From Acidimicrobiia bacterium (lineage in GTDB: Bacteria > Actinomycetota > Acidimicrobiia > Acidimicrobiales > Bin134), in assembly GCA_009842675.1 (NCBI GenBank), contig VYEX01000008.1:1-64000 (forward strand): a stretch of 64,000 bases of DNA. Reading direction: 5' to 3'. Positions within the stretch are counted from its first letter, which is position 1. Each line of letters opens with the position of its first letter. Position numbers and translations under genes: made by a program. A model generated the notes under the pieces. That model worked only from the letters and a program-made list of their open reading frames with translations, ran no database searches and was not told the DNA's origin. This document shows positions 24,377-35,497 of the stretch, one piece after another.

Positions 24377-25435
24377 ATGAACGACACTGTCCAAACAGCC
24401 GAAGAGTCTGCGCCGACTGAGGGCGGCTCGACTGCCCCAGAGTCCGGTGGGTTGGGTTGGATGGCCCGGACCATTGCCTCTCTCCCGGAGACGGCGGCGT
24501 TGTTGTTTGTGCTCGCTGGGCTGATCCTTTACTTCTCGCTGGCTTCTGAATATTTCTTCGATTTCGACAACTTCGTCAACATCGCCCAGAACTCGGCGGT
24601 GATCGGCATCATCGCCATGCCGGCGACGGTATTGCTGATCGGCGGCCAGGTGGACCTTTCCGTCGGATCGATAGCCGGGCTCATGGGAATGACCATGGCT
24701 GTTGCCACCACTGCAACCGACGCCGAAACGACGCCGTACGGGTTGGGAGTGGGCATCGGGCTGGCGTTGGTGATCACCGTGGCTCTGGGATTGGCCATCG
24801 GTGCATTCAACGGATTCGCGGTGACCAAGATCGGACTGAACTCGATCATCGTGACGTTGGGCGGCCTGGCCATGTTCCGGGGGCTGACCAAGGTTCTGGG
24901 AGACGGGCAGACCATTCGAATAAACGGCTTCGGCGATCTGGGGGTGAGCCGCCCGTTCTTGGACATCCCCACACCGGTGTGGATCTTCATCGGGGTGTCC
25001 ATCGCCTGCCATCTGCTGCTTAAGTTCACGGTGTACGGGCGCTCCATATACGCGGTGGGCGCCAATCCCCATGCCGCCCGGCTGGCGGGTATTCGCACGA
25101 GTCGAGTGTTGTTCATCGCCTTTGTCTTGACCGCCGTCGCCACTGCCCTGGCTGGACTGATCCGGGTGTCTCAGGTGGGGAGCGCGGCAACCAACGGCGG
25201 TGCCGGATTTGAGCTCACGGTGGTTACCGCGATCATCCTCGGCGGGGCCAGCCTGTCGGGAGGTCGGGGTTCCATAGCCGGCACATTCCTCGCTTTGCTC
25301 GTGCTCAATGTGCTGGAGAACGGGCTCATCCAAACCGGCGTGCCCACGTTCTGGATCGAGTTCAGCGAAGGCGCCCTGCTGATCGTTGCCGTGTCCTTCG
25401 ACCGGTTGCGGGTTCGTTTGGGAAGCGCTGAATAG
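24377..25435 (+). CDS. Sugar ABC importer permease (RbsC type)
   Basis: 352 residues, ATG 24377 one base after the ATPase stop region and behind GGAGG. About ten hydrophobic segments, with the N-terminal 40 residues cytoplasmic. GGQVDLSVGSIAGL and the ILGGASLSGGRGSIAGT loop are characteristic of BPD_transp_2 (ribose/xylose) permeases. It forms the membrane channel of the importer. Its 3' partner gene is a peptidase-like protein, not another permease, so the channel is probably a homodimer. Confidence 0.92.
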   Translation: MNDTVQTAEESAPTEGGSTAPESGGLGWMARTIASLPETAALLFVLAGLILYFSLASEYFFDFDNFVNIAQNSAVIGIIAMPATVLLIGGQVDLSVGSIAGLMGMTMAVATTATDAETTPYGLGVGIGLALVITVALGLAIGAFNGFAVTKIGLNSIIVTLGGLAMFRGLTKVLGDGQTIRINGFGDLGVSRPFLDIPTPVWIFIGVSIACHLLLKFTVYGRSIYAVGANPHAARLAGIRTSRVLFIAFVLTAVATALAGLIRVSQVGSAATNGGAGFELTVVTAIILGGASLSGGRGSIAGTFLALLVLNVLENGLIQTGVPTFWIEFSEGALLIVAVSFDRLRVRLGSAE

Positions 25436-25492
25436 ACGGAGGCGCCAACAGATACATGGCGCTGCGCCGGTGAATGGGCAGTGAGGGGCCAA

Positions 25493-25498
25493 TAGGCT
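25493..25498 (+). promoter_or_regulatory. Probable -10 element of the M24 gene (leaderless)
   Basis: TAGGCT followed by GGCGGG and GTG 25505: six bases separate the hexamer from the start codon, so the transcript probably begins on the start codon itself. The same TAnnCT-GGCGGG arrangement recurs at 40623 and 62319. Confidence 0.45.
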
Positions 25499-25504
25499 GG
25501 CGGG

Positions 25505-26611
25505 GTGTTTGCTGAACGTCTGAGCCGGATGCGGGCGCTGATGGCCGAGCAGCAGGTAGACGTCCTGCTTCTCTCGGTGGGCGCCGACCTTCCCTACTTT
25601 TGCGGCTATGAGGCTATGGCCCTGCCGAGGCTCACCATGCTGGTTGTGCCTCAAGACGGCGACGCCCGACTCATCGTGCCCCGGCTGGAGGCCCCTCGAG
25701 TGGTCGATCGGCCCGGTGTGTTTGAGATGGCGGTGTGGAACGAGACGGACGACCCCATCGCACTGGCCCGCTCGTTTGTCGGTTCCGCCTCGGTGATCGC
25801 CGTTGGCGACCGCATGTGGGCTGGATTCTTGGTGGACTTGGCCCGACTTCTGCCCGGGGCCGAATTCCGCCGGGCATCGGAGGTCACTAGTTCGATTCGC
25901 TCTGTCAAAGACGCTGCCGAAGTGGAATCGCTGCGGGCTGCGGCGGCCGCCGCCGACCGGGTGGCGGTCGACCTTCGATCTGGCGACATCGAGTTGGTGG
26001 GGCGCACCGAGGCTGAGGTATCGGCCGAACTGGGCCGTCGTCTGTTGGCCGAGGGCCACCAGCGGGTGAATTTCGCCATCGTGGCCGCGGGCGAAAACGC
26101 CGCCAGCCCGCACCACGAGCCAGGGGAGAGGGTGATCAAGCCGGGCGAGGTCGTGCTGTGCGACTTCGGTGGAACCATGGCCAATGCCGACGGAGTGGGC
26201 TACTGCTCTGACATCACCCGGTGCGTACACCTGGGCGAGCCGCCCGCCGATCTAGTCGATGCCTACGACGTGCTGTTCGAGGCCCAGGCCGCCCAAGTGG
26301 CCGCGGCAGAGGTTGGCCGGCCCTGCCAGGATGTCGACCGGGTAGGGCGGGAGATGATCACCGAAGCAGGATTCGGCGACAACTTCATTCACCGCACCGG
26401 CCACGGAATCGGCACCGAAGCCCACGAAGACCCATACATCGTGGAAGGCAACACCCTTGAACTCCGTGCGGGCCACGCCTTTTCGATAGAGCCCGGCATC
26501 TACCTGCCCGGGCGATGGGGCTTGCGCCTGGAGGACATTGTGGTAGCGGCTACCGATGGCCCCGACAACCTCACCACCACCGATCACCGCCTCGCCGTAC
26601 TCGACGTTTGA
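25505..26611 (+). CDS. M24-family metallopeptidase (Xaa-Pro aminopeptidase/creatinase type)
   Basis: 368 residues, GTG 25505. An N-terminal creatinase-like domain precedes a pita-bread catalytic domain with the five metal ligands in order: CDFGGT (Asp), CSDITR (Asp), HRTGHGIG (His), SIEPGIY (Glu) and LRLEDI (Glu). The family includes Xaa-Pro peptidases and C-N hydrolases such as creatinase. It could be co-transcribed with the ABC importer (69-bp gap) but also seems to have its own leaderless promoter with no operator match, so membership of the sugar regulon is doubtful. Confidence 0.9.
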   Translation: MFAERLSRMRALMAEQQVDVLLLSVGADLPYFCGYEAMALPRLTMLVVPQDGDARLIVPRLEAPRVVDRPGVFEMAVWNETDDPIALARSFVGSASVIAVGDRMWAGFLVDLARLLPGAEFRRASEVTSSIRSVKDAAEVESLRAAAAAADRVAVDLRSGDIELVGRTEAEVSAELGRRLLAEGHQRVNFAIVAAGENAASPHHEPGERVIKPGEVVLCDFGGTMANADGVGYCSDITRCVHLGEPPADLVDAYDVLFEAQAAQVAAAEVGRPCQDVDRVGREMITEAGFGDNFIHRTGHGIGTEAHEDPYIVEGNTLELRAGHAFSIEPGIYLPGRWGLRLEDIVVAATDGPDNLTTTDHRLAVLDV

Positions 26612-26629
26612 CCAAGACTCTGGCCGGGT

Positions 26630-27487
26630 TCAAGTGGTGTCGAGCAGAACTCTCGCCACCAAGTCCATCCCAAATCCGGTCAAAATACCCAGATACAACA
26701 GGCCGGTCGCGGCCATGACCGCGGAGTAGAACCGCTCCCGCAGCGCGGCCCGAGCTAGAACCACCAACCCCGCGGTGGTCACCACGCAGGCCACCCAGAA
26801 CCAGCCCAACAGCCCGTTGTAGCCGTCGTCGATTGTTCCGCTGAGCACCGATCCCATGCCGGTGGGCCACAGCATCACCACCAACTCGGGCAACCACAGC
26901 AGTCCGGTCCAACGGACCAGCTCGAGCAGGGGTCCTCGGGCCAAGCCGGGCTGCACCAGATACCAATGGCCCAACAGCATGGCGTCGGTGACTGCACCCA
27001 GGAAGAACGCTCCGATCACGGTACGGGCGACCGCCAACGCGGCGGGGTCTCCGGCGTCGAGCCCGCCGGCCACCACTCCAATCAAACCCACCGCAGGGGC
27101 GATGAGATCCAGAATCGGAGGGAATTCAGCCTTGGTGCGGTCGAAGCGCTGCTCTTCCCGGTCGATGCCGGTCATCTCGGCGATCTCTGCGCTGCGCCGC
27201 TCCACCCGTTCTCTCTGGCCGCTCACACCAGCCCGTCGGCGGACCACCGATACCGCCAGCGCCGCGGCGGCAGCTGTGGCTGTGGCCGCCGCGGTCCAAT
27301 CCCGCACCGGTACCGAGTCGGTGGCGAATCCCAGCCAAGCACCGCCCGCGGCCAGCAACCCGAAAATGCTGCGCATGAGCCAGCCGTAGCCCAGTCCGGT
27401 TTCCCGCCGCCGCGTGGTGAGCCAGGTAAACGCCAGCCCGCCGACGGCCAACTGCAATAGGAGGGTGGCCGGCTGGAGTTCGATCAC
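26630..27487 (-). CDS. Polytopic membrane protein of unknown function
   Basis: 285 residues, GTG 27487. About seven to eight hydrophobic segments, with a charged cytoplasmic loop near residues 85-120 (RRRAGVSGQRERVERR, then an acidic patch) in the first half. No motif that I recognise. It follows methionine synthase on the same strand after 39 bp, so it may be read through from that gene. It converges with the M24 gene with an 18-bp gap. Confidence 0.75.
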   Translation of the reverse strand: MIELQPATLLLQLAVGGLAFTWLTTRRRETGLGYGWLMRSIFGLLAAGGAWLGFATDSVPVRDWTAAATATAAAAALAVSVVRRRAGVSGQRERVERRSAEIAEMTGIDREEQRFDRTKAEFPPILDLIAPAVGLIGVVAGGLDAGDPAALAVARTVIGAFFLGAVTDAMLLGHWYLVQPGLARGPLLELVRWTGLLWLPELVVMLWPTGMGSVLSGTIDDGYNGLLGWFWVACVVTTAGLVVLARAALRERFYSAVMAATGLLYLGILTGFGMDLVARVLLDTT

Positions 27488-27526
27488 TCGACAGATCCCC
27501 TATCCCCGCACTGCTGACCCGGCATC

Positions 27527-30500
27527 TCAGCGGGCCACGAAGTACTTGGCTTGGGGGTGGTGGCAAATGAGGGCCGAGGTGGTTTGCTCGGGCTGGTATT
27601 GATAGCTGGTTTCCTCGCCGACTTGGATGCCGATGCGGTCGGCGTCGAGGAGCTGGGCCACGGTGAAATTGTCCTCGAGGTCGGGACAGGCGGGGTAGCC
27701 CCAGGAGTAGCGGCCTCCCCGGTACTGCTGGCGGAACAGGCCGATGAGGGTGGGCCCGTCCTCATCGGCGAATCCCCATTCGGTGCGGATGCGGTGGTGC
27801 CAGTGCTCAGCGAGGGCTTCGGCCATCTCAACCCCGAGGCCGTGGAGCAGCAGGTATTCCTGGTAGCGGTTGTCGGCGAACAATTTGGCGGTGGCCTTCG
27901 ATACCTCGGCTCCCATGGTCACGATGTGAAAGGCGGCATAGTCCACCTCATCGCGGTCGGCGGGCCGGAAGAAGTCGGCAATGCACTGATAGGGGTCCTT
28001 GGGCTGTCGGGGATAGTGGAATCGGCAGAGCTCCGCGTTGCGCTCAGGGGAGTCCCACACCACCAGATCGTCACCGCTCCCGTTCACCGGGAAGTAGCCG
28101 TACACCACCTGGGGCACCAGCAATCCTTGGGCCATGGCTGAGGCGAGCTGCTCGCGCATCGTGGGGCGGATGCGCTCCTTGAATGCGGGGTCGTCCTCTC
28201 CGTCCACGGGACGGAACTGCCACTGGTTGCGGAAGAGGGCGGTCTCGTTCACATACTCGGCTATGTCGGCCACCGGTATGCCCTTGACCACCCGGGAACC
28301 CAAAAACGGGGGCTCAAAGACGGGATTGTCGGTGGCCACCGATGGCGACCTGTCCGGGATTTCGTCACCCGCTACACCGGCGGAGTCACGACGGGCCCGG
28401 CGGGGCAGATCACGGCCGCCCGGGCGGCGTCCGAAGTCGGGATCTTCGGTGCCGGTGCGGCGCAGCTCGCCTAGTCGGTCCATCACCGCCAGGCCCTCGA
28501 AAGCGTCTTTGCCGTAGAACACCCGGCCCTGATAGGTCTCCCGCATGTCCCGCTCCACGTAGGTGCGGGTCAACGCGGCGCCGCCCAAGAGCACCGGGAG
28601 GTGGTGGAGGTCTCGGGTGTTCAGCTCCTCCAGGTTGTCCCGCATTATCAAAGTGCTCTTCACCAGCAGACCGCTCATGCCGAGGGCGTGGGCGTCCACC
28701 TCCAGGGCCCGATCGATCATCTCGGTGATGGAAACCTTGATGCCCAGGTTGTGAACCTCGTAGCCGTTGTTGGTCAAGATGATGTCCACCAGGTTCTTGC
28801 CGATGTCATGTACATCGCCCTTCACGGTGGCCAGCACGATCCGCCCCTTGGCCCCGGTCTCGTCGGCCTTCTCCATGTGGGGCTCCAGGTACGACACGGC
28901 GGTCTTCATGGTCTCGGCTGACTGGAGCACGAACGGCAGCTGCATTTCGCCGGAGGCGAATAGGTCGCCCACCACCTTCATGCCGGCCAGCAGCGTGTTG
29001 TTGACGATGTCCAGCGCTGGCGCAGCCTCCAGAGCCTCGTCGAGATCGGCCTCCAGCCCGTCGCGGTCGCCGTCGATGATCCGCTGCTCCAGGCGCTGCT
29101 CCACCGGCCATCCGGAGCGGTCTTCCTTGACGGCGGCGGTGGTGGTCACGTTCTCGAATGCGGCTAGCAGCTCGGTCAGCGGGTCGTAGTCGTTCTGGCC
29201 CTCCGACGCGATCCCAGCGGAGCCGCGCCGGTCGTAGATCAGGTCTAGGCACACGTCCCGGTGGTGGGGATCGATCCGGTTCAGCGGGATGATCCGCCCG
29301 GCGTGCACGATGGCCGAGTCGAGCCCGGCCTCGAGGCACTCGTGTAAGAACATGGAGTTGAGCACATGGCGGGCGGCGGGCTTCAGCCCGAATGACACGT
29401 TGGACACCCCCAGCGTGGTGTACACGCCGGGCAGTTCGGCCTTGATCCTCCTGATGGCCTCGATGGTGGCTAAGCCGTCTTTTCGCAGGTCGTCGTCGCC
29501 GGTGGACAGCGGAAACGTCAAGGCGTCGAAGATCAGGTCGGAGGCCGCCAGCCCGTAGCGCTCGACGGCCAGTCGGTGCAGGCGATGGGCCACCCGCATC
29601 TTCCACTCCAGGTCTCGGGCCTGGCCCTCCTCGTCGATGAGCAGGCACACGACCGCCGCGCCATACTCCCGGGCCAGCGTCAGCACCTGGTCAAGCCGGG
29701 AGCCCTCGCCCTCCCCGTCTTCCAGGTTGGCCGAGTTCAGCACCGCCCGGCCGCCGATCCATTCCAAGCCGGCCTGCATAACGTCGGGCTCGGTGGAGTC
29801 GAGAACCAGCGGGGCGGCCACCCCGGTGGCGAACCGGCGGGCCAGTTCGTCCATGTCGACGGCGCCGTCGCGTCCCACATAGTCCACGCACAGGTCCAGC
29901 AGGTGGGCGCCCTCGCCCACCTGCTCTCGGGCGATCTGAAGGCAGCCGTCCCAGTCGCCCTCCAGCATGGCGTCGCGGAACTTGCGGGAGCCGTTGGCGT
30001 TGGTGCGCTCGCCCACGATCAGAAACGAAGTGTCCTGGGCAAAGGGCACTGCGGAGTAAATGGAGGTGGCCGAGGGGGGCAGTGCGCCGGGCCGGGGTCC
30101 GGGAACGAGGTCGGCGCAGCGGTCGATGACCGCTTGGAGGTGCTCGGCGGTGGTGCCGCAGCACCCGCCGATCACGCTCACCCCCAGCTCGGTGACGTAG
30201 CGGGCCAAGTAATCGGCCAGCTCGTCGGGGCCGACGTCGTAGTGCATCCGGCCGTCCACCACCTGGGGGAGCCCGGCGTTGGGGATGCAGGCCACCGGCA
30301 CCGGACACTGCTCTGACAGCACCCGCAGGTGCTCGCCCATCTCGGCGGGGCCGGTGGCGCAGTTCAACCCGAACACAGCGGGACCCAGCGGGGCCAGCGC
30401 GGCCAGCGCCGCGCCGATCTCGGTGCCGGGGAGCATCCGGCCGGTCATCTCGATGGTGACCTGCACTTGCAGCGGAATATCGCGGCCCACAGCGGCCATG

Positions 30501-31030
30501 GCCCGGCGACAGCCATTGATGGCCGCTTTGGCCCCGAGCAGGTCGTATTGGGTTTCGATCATGAACAGATCGACCCCGCCGTCAAGCAGTCCCCGGGCCT
30601 GCACCTCGAAGGCGTCGCGCAGGTCGGCGTAGCGGATTTGGCCCAGCGATGCCAGCTTTGTGCCCGGCCCCACCGAGCCGGCCACCCACCGGGGCCGGTC
30701 GGCGGCCGAGTAGCCGTGGGCTGCTTCTTTGGCGATGCGGGCCGCGGCCAGGTTGATTTCGTAGGCCTGGTCGGCGATGCCGTATTCGGCTAGGGGCACG
30801 GAGAACGCCCCGAAAGTGGCGGTCTCCACCGCGTCAACTCCCAGGCCCAGGTACAGGTCGTGCATCCCGGCGATGAGGTCGGGCCGGGTCAAGCACAAGA
30901 GCTCGTTGCAGCCCTCCAAGTCGGGACCGCCGAAGTCGTCGGCGCTCAGCGGCTGCTCTTGAACGTAGGTGCCAAACGCGCCGTCATAGATGAGGACGCG
31001 CTCTTGGGCCGCATCCTCATAGGAACCCAT
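27527..31030 (-). CDS. metH: Cobalamin-dependent methionine synthase
   Basis: 1167 residues from ATG 31030, slightly shorter than the E. coli enzyme (about 1230). Domain order: homocysteine domain (LIYDGAFGTYVQ; zinc cysteines in FGLNCATG and GGCCGTTAEH), pterin domain (ERTNANGSRKF), cobalamin cap and B12 domain with KGDVHDIGKN (DxHxxG His ligand), then the S-adenosylmethionine reactivation domain (GRYSWGYPACPD). It transfers the methyl group from methyltetrahydrofolate to homocysteine. A short low-complexity linker rich in Arg/Gly (GRRPGGRDLPRRARR) sits between B12 and reactivation domains. The frame extends 120 codons upstream, through the divergent peptidase start, but homology starts at 31030. 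Confidence 0.96.
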   Translation of the reverse strand: MGSYEDAAQERVLIYDGAFGTYVQEQPLSADDFGGPDLEGCNELLCLTRPDLIAGMHDLYLGLGVDAVETATFGAFSVPLAEYGIADQAYEINLAAARIAKEAAHGYSAADRPRWVAGSVGPGTKLASLGQIRYADLRDAFEVQARGLLDGGVDLFMIETQYDLLGAKAAINGCRRAMAAVGRDIPLQVQVTIEMTGRMLPGTEIGAALAALAPLGPAVFGLNCATGPAEMGEHLRVLSEQCPVPVACIPNAGLPQVVDGRMHYDVGPDELADYLARYVTELGVSVIGGCCGTTAEHLQAVIDRCADLVPGPRPGALPPSATSIYSAVPFAQDTSFLIVGERTNANGSRKFRDAMLEGDWDGCLQIAREQVGEGAHLLDLCVDYVGRDGAVDMDELARRFATGVAAPLVLDSTEPDVMQAGLEWIGGRAVLNSANLEDGEGEGSRLDQVLTLAREYGAAVVCLLIDEEGQARDLEWKMRVAHRLHRLAVERYGLAASDLIFDALTFPLSTGDDDLRKDGLATIEAIRRIKAELPGVYTTLGVSNVSFGLKPAARHVLNSMFLHECLEAGLDSAIVHAGRIIPLNRIDPHHRDVCLDLIYDRRGSAGIASEGQNDYDPLTELLAAFENVTTTAAVKEDRSGWPVEQRLEQRIIDGDRDGLEADLDEALEAAPALDIVNNTLLAGMKVVGDLFASGEMQLPFVLQSAETMKTAVSYLEPHMEKADETGAKGRIVLATVKGDVHDIGKNLVDIILTNNGYEVHNLGIKVSITEMIDRALEVDAHALGMSGLLVKSTLIMRDNLEELNTRDLHHLPVLLGGAALTRTYVERDMRETYQGRVFYGKDAFEGLAVMDRLGELRRTGTEDPDFGRRPGGRDLPRRARRDSAGVAGDEIPDRSPSVATDNPVFEPPFLGSRVVKGIPVADIAEYVNETALFRNQWQFRPVDGEDDPAFKERIRPTMREQLASAMAQGLLVPQVVYGYFPVNGSGDDLVVWDSPERNAELCRFHYPRQPKDPYQCIADFFRPADRDEVDYAAFHIVTMGAEVSKATAKLFADNRYQEYLLLHGLGVEMAEALAEHWHHRIRTEWGFADEDGPTLIGLFRQQYRGGRYSWGYPACPDLEDNFTVAQLLDADRIGIQVGEETSYQYQPEQTTSALICHHPQAKYFVAR

Positions 31031-31038
31031 AGAATGCG

Positions 31039-31044
31039 AGGCTA
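31039..31044 (-). promoter_or_regulatory. metH: Probable -10 element of metH (leaderless)
   Basis: Minus-strand TAGCCT, 8 bases before ATG 31030, with no Shine-Dalgarno in between. Confidence 0.4.
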
Positions 31045-31112
31045 CTTTGCGTTGGGGGCTGTTTTGATGCTGGATAACATCGCAGGGGCTTGTATCGATT
31101 TGAGGAGACCAG

Positions 31113-32585
<1,473 letters not shown>

Positions 32586-33063
32586 GCCACGCGAACACTC
32601 CATAGGCCCCGCCCACCACGACCCCGAAGAACGGGACTAGCAGCCACTGGTTGGAGTCGAACAGCTGGTCCACTGCTTCCACGGGCCACGAGGCCGCCAC
32701 CAGCCCGGCCGCCAGTGCCGCGATATTCACCGCCACATGGCGCCAAGTGGCGGGCATCTCCACTCGGCCGAAGCACCCGCAAGGCTCCCCTGAACCCGAG
32801 CGCACCATGGCCGCGGCTACCACCGCGAACCCGGCATAGAGCGCAGCGAGGGCAGTGGCGGGGACAATGCCCCCCACAATGAACGCGCTGGCCGCCACCA
32901 CGAGTTCAACAAGCCCCAAGAGCCGCACGGCCCATTGGCGGTGGTAGAGCTGGAGTCGGGCCAAGGCGGCCGATGCCGGTGCCGGGGTGACTGCTTTCGA
33001 CGCCCCTGCGGCGCCCAGCAGGACCGCGGCCATCAGATAGACCGCGGCCGCATACTCCATGGG

Positions 33064-34251
33064 CTAGCGCGTGAAGCGGCGCAGGGCGTGGCGGCGGCGC
33101 TCGGCGTTGATCGCGTCGCGCTCGTCGACGCTGAGCCGGGGGGTTTCGGGGTGAAGGCAGCCGCCGACCTCGGATACCGGTATCAGACGAAGGGTGGGCA
33201 CTGGAGCGCTATCGGCGCTGTTCCACCGGTAGGTGATGGCCCCTTGGGGGCAGCCGCCCAAGGCGATCCAGTTCTGGATGCCGGGGTCAACATGGGAGAT
33301 CACCACCCGCAGCATGCCGTCGGGGTCGAGTCGGGCTTGGGAGTCGTTCATGGTGGTGGGAAGGTTCACAAAGTCGAGGCTCTGGTACCAAGTGTCGCCC
33401 ACCTGGATGTTCCAGTACAGGCAGTCGGGCGGGGTCACCTCAAAGAGCAGGGCCTCGTCGAGGTCCACCTCATACCAGCACTGCCCGTAGGACTGCTTTT
33501 CGCTTCCTCCCTGGGCGCTCTGACTCACCTTTTGAGGCGGAACGTGATCGAACGAGTTGATCTGGCCTCGATTGCGCTGATTACCGGCGAATTCGGTCCA
33601 GAACTTGGGCACAGTGTCCACCTCCCGGGCCGCCTCGTCGAACAGCTCACAGGTTCGAACCGGGTCGAGGCGGCTGGGAGGGCCGGATGGATCGAGGCAT
33701 TCGAAGTACAGCTCGGCGTGGCTTTCCGCGGCCCAATCGGAGAAAAACTGGCGCACGAACAGCCGGCACTCAATTGGTTCCACCTGGAACCAGTCGCCGA
33801 TGTGGTCGCCGGGGTCGGGGTCGGGGCTGAAGACGACGTCGATGCGGCCGCCGCCTATGTCGGTCAGGTCGGGACTGCCCAAGTCGAGGAGTTGAGTGAT
33901 TTTGCCCCGGCCGAAGCTGTAGTCCATTAGCGACAACCCCAGATAGCGGACGGTGTCGATGCGGCCGGTGAGGCGATAGGTGCGGTTGAGGTCTACGGGC
34001 GCCGACTGATACAGCGCATCGGGGTTGTCCTGGCCCACCTTGAAGGGATAGGTCCAGCCCAGCTCGGGATGGTCGGTATCGCTGTTTTCGAGGATTCGGT
34101 CGGTGGCCCAGTAGAACATCCGCAGCTGATGGCGCAGGCCTTCGGCCTGCTCGGATGCATCAGCCCCGTTATCTGGATCGAAGATGTAGTCGGCCGACTC
34201 CTTGAGGGTGTCGCAAAGCCGATTCCAAGAAGCTCTTAGGTCGTTGTCCAC
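33064..34251 (-). CDS. DUF1214-type protein, tandem paralogue 1
   Basis: 395 residues, GTG 34251. Very similar to the next gene along its whole length. The C-terminal half shows the DUF1214 pattern: WNIQVGDTWYQSLDF, NDSQARLDPDG, VISHVDPGIQNW and GAITYRW. The N-terminal part (WNRLCDTLKESADYIFDP) is a helical region. No catalytic assignment is known for this family; in actinobacteria these are cytoplasmic or surface proteins of unknown role. A TAGACA hexamer six bases before GTG is conserved in both copies, so each copy may have its own leaderless promoter. Confidence 0.8.
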   Translation of the reverse strand: MDNDLRASWNRLCDTLKESADYIFDPDNGADASEQAEGLRHQLRMFYWATDRILENSDTDHPELGWTYPFKVGQDNPDALYQSAPVDLNRTYRLTGRIDTVRYLGLSLMDYSFGRGKITQLLDLGSPDLTDIGGGRIDVVFSPDPDPGDHIGDWFQVEPIECRLFVRQFFSDWAAESHAELYFECLDPSGPPSRLDPVRTCELFDEAAREVDTVPKFWTEFAGNQRNRGQINSFDHVPPQKVSQSAQGGSEKQSYGQCWYEVDLDEALLFEVTPPDCLYWNIQVGDTWYQSLDFVNLPTTMNDSQARLDPDGMLRVVISHVDPGIQNWIALGGCPQGAITYRWNSADSAPVPTLRLIPVSEVGGCLHPETPRLSVDERDAINAERRRHALRRFTR

Positions 34252-34303
34252 GGTGTATGTCTAGCCGCGACAATTCCATCTGGGCAGCCCAAGGACATGA
34301 TGC

Positions 34304-35488
34304 CTACCTCGTGAAGCGCCGCAGGGCGTGGAGGCGGCGCTCGGCGTTGATCGCGGCGCGTTCGTCGGCGCTGATTTGGGGGGTGTCGGGGTGGAGGCAG
34401 TCGGCGACCTCGGACATCGGCATCAGCTTCAGATCAGGCACCGGCGCGGAGTCGGCGTTGTTCCACCGGTAGGTGAGAACTCCTTGGGGGCAGTCGCCCA
34501 AGGCCATCCAATTTTGGATGCCGGGGTCAACATGGGAGACAACCACCCGCAGTACGCCGTCGGGGTCGAGTCGGGCTTGGGAGTCGTTCATGGTGGTGGG
34601 GAGGTTGATGTAGTCGAGGCTCTGGAACCAGGTGTCGCCCACTTGGATGTTCCAGTACAGGCAGTTTGGCGGGGTCACCTCAAGGAGCAAAGCCTCGTTC
34701 GGGCCCACCTGAAACCAGCACCCTCCGTAGGCCTGCTGATCGCTGCCTCCCAGGCCTTCCCCGCTGTATTTCCCCGAGACATGCTCGAATGAGTTGACCT
34801 CGCCCCGGTCGCGGTAGCCCACCGCATAGTCGGTCCAGAACTTGGGGACGGTGTCGATCTCGTTGGCTACCTCGCCGATCAGCGTCACGGTGCGAGCTGG
34901 GTCGAGTCGGCCGGGCGGATTCGTGGGGTCGAGGCACTCCAGGTGCAGTTCGGCATGGCTCTCGGCACCCCAATCGGAGAAAAACTGGCGTACCAGCAGC
35001 CGGGAAAGCTCGGGCTCAACCTGGAACCAGTCGCCGACGTGGTCGCCGGGGTCGGGGTCGGGGCTGAAGATGATGTCGATGCGTCCGCCGCCGGTATCGG
35101 TGAGGTCGGGAGTGCCCACGTTGAGCTGCTGGGTGATCCCACCTCGGCCGGAGACGAAATTCAGTATCGATAATCCCAGGTAGCGGACAGCGTCGATGCG
35201 GCCGGTGAGACGGTACGTGCGGCTCAAATCGACCGGCGCGGTCTGATACAGCCCATCGGGATTGTCCTGGCCGAATTTCGAGGGATAGGTCCAGCCCAGT
35301 TCGGGATGTTCGGGGTCGTTGTTCTCAAGAGTTCGGTCGAGTGCCAAATAAAGCATCCGGAGGTGATGGCGCAATCCCTCGGCCTGCTCGGAGGAGTCCA
35401 CTCCAAGTGCGGGGTCGAAGATGTAGTCGGCCGACTCCTTGAGGGTGTCGCACAGCCGGTCCCAGGAAGCCCTCAGTTCATTGTCCAC
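34304..35488 (-). CDS. DUF1214-type protein, tandem paralogue 2
   Basis: 394 residues, GTG 35488. Same architecture as its neighbour: WDRLCDTLKESADYIFDP start, DLSRTYRLTGRID, then WNIQVGDTWFQSLDY and VVSHVDPGIQNW. Differences cluster in the middle (after VPKFWT) and in a Ser/Gly-rich loop before the DUF1214 part, so this is a tandem duplication that has begun to diverge. The promoter-like TAGACA before GTG is also duplicated. Function unknown. Confidence 0.8.
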   Translation of the reverse strand: MDNELRASWDRLCDTLKESADYIFDPALGVDSSEQAEGLRHHLRMLYLALDRTLENNDPEHPELGWTYPSKFGQDNPDGLYQTAPVDLSRTYRLTGRIDAVRYLGLSILNFVSGRGGITQQLNVGTPDLTDTGGGRIDIIFSPDPDPGDHVGDWFQVEPELSRLLVRQFFSDWGAESHAELHLECLDPTNPPGRLDPARTVTLIGEVANEIDTVPKFWTDYAVGYRDRGEVNSFEHVSGKYSGEGLGGSDQQAYGGCWFQVGPNEALLLEVTPPNCLYWNIQVGDTWFQSLDYINLPTTMNDSQARLDPDGVLRVVVSHVDPGIQNWMALGDCPQGVLTYRWNNADSAPVPDLKLMPMSEVADCLHPDTPQISADERAAINAERRLHALRRFTR

Positions 35489-35497
35489 GCCGTATGT

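Noticed and set aside
24356-26230. 624-codon minus-strand frame over the permease and M24 genes
   Set aside because: Spans two real genes and their gap, is rich in His/Gln/Arg and has no recognisable domain.
29505-29520. GGAAACGTCA inside metH as an eighth operator
   Set aside because: Only a half-site, within coding sequence and outside the sugar locus.
31031-31112. A cobalamin or SAM riboswitch upstream of metH
   Set aside because: The gap is only 82 bp, is shared with pepA, and shows no B12-box or SAM-type conserved core.
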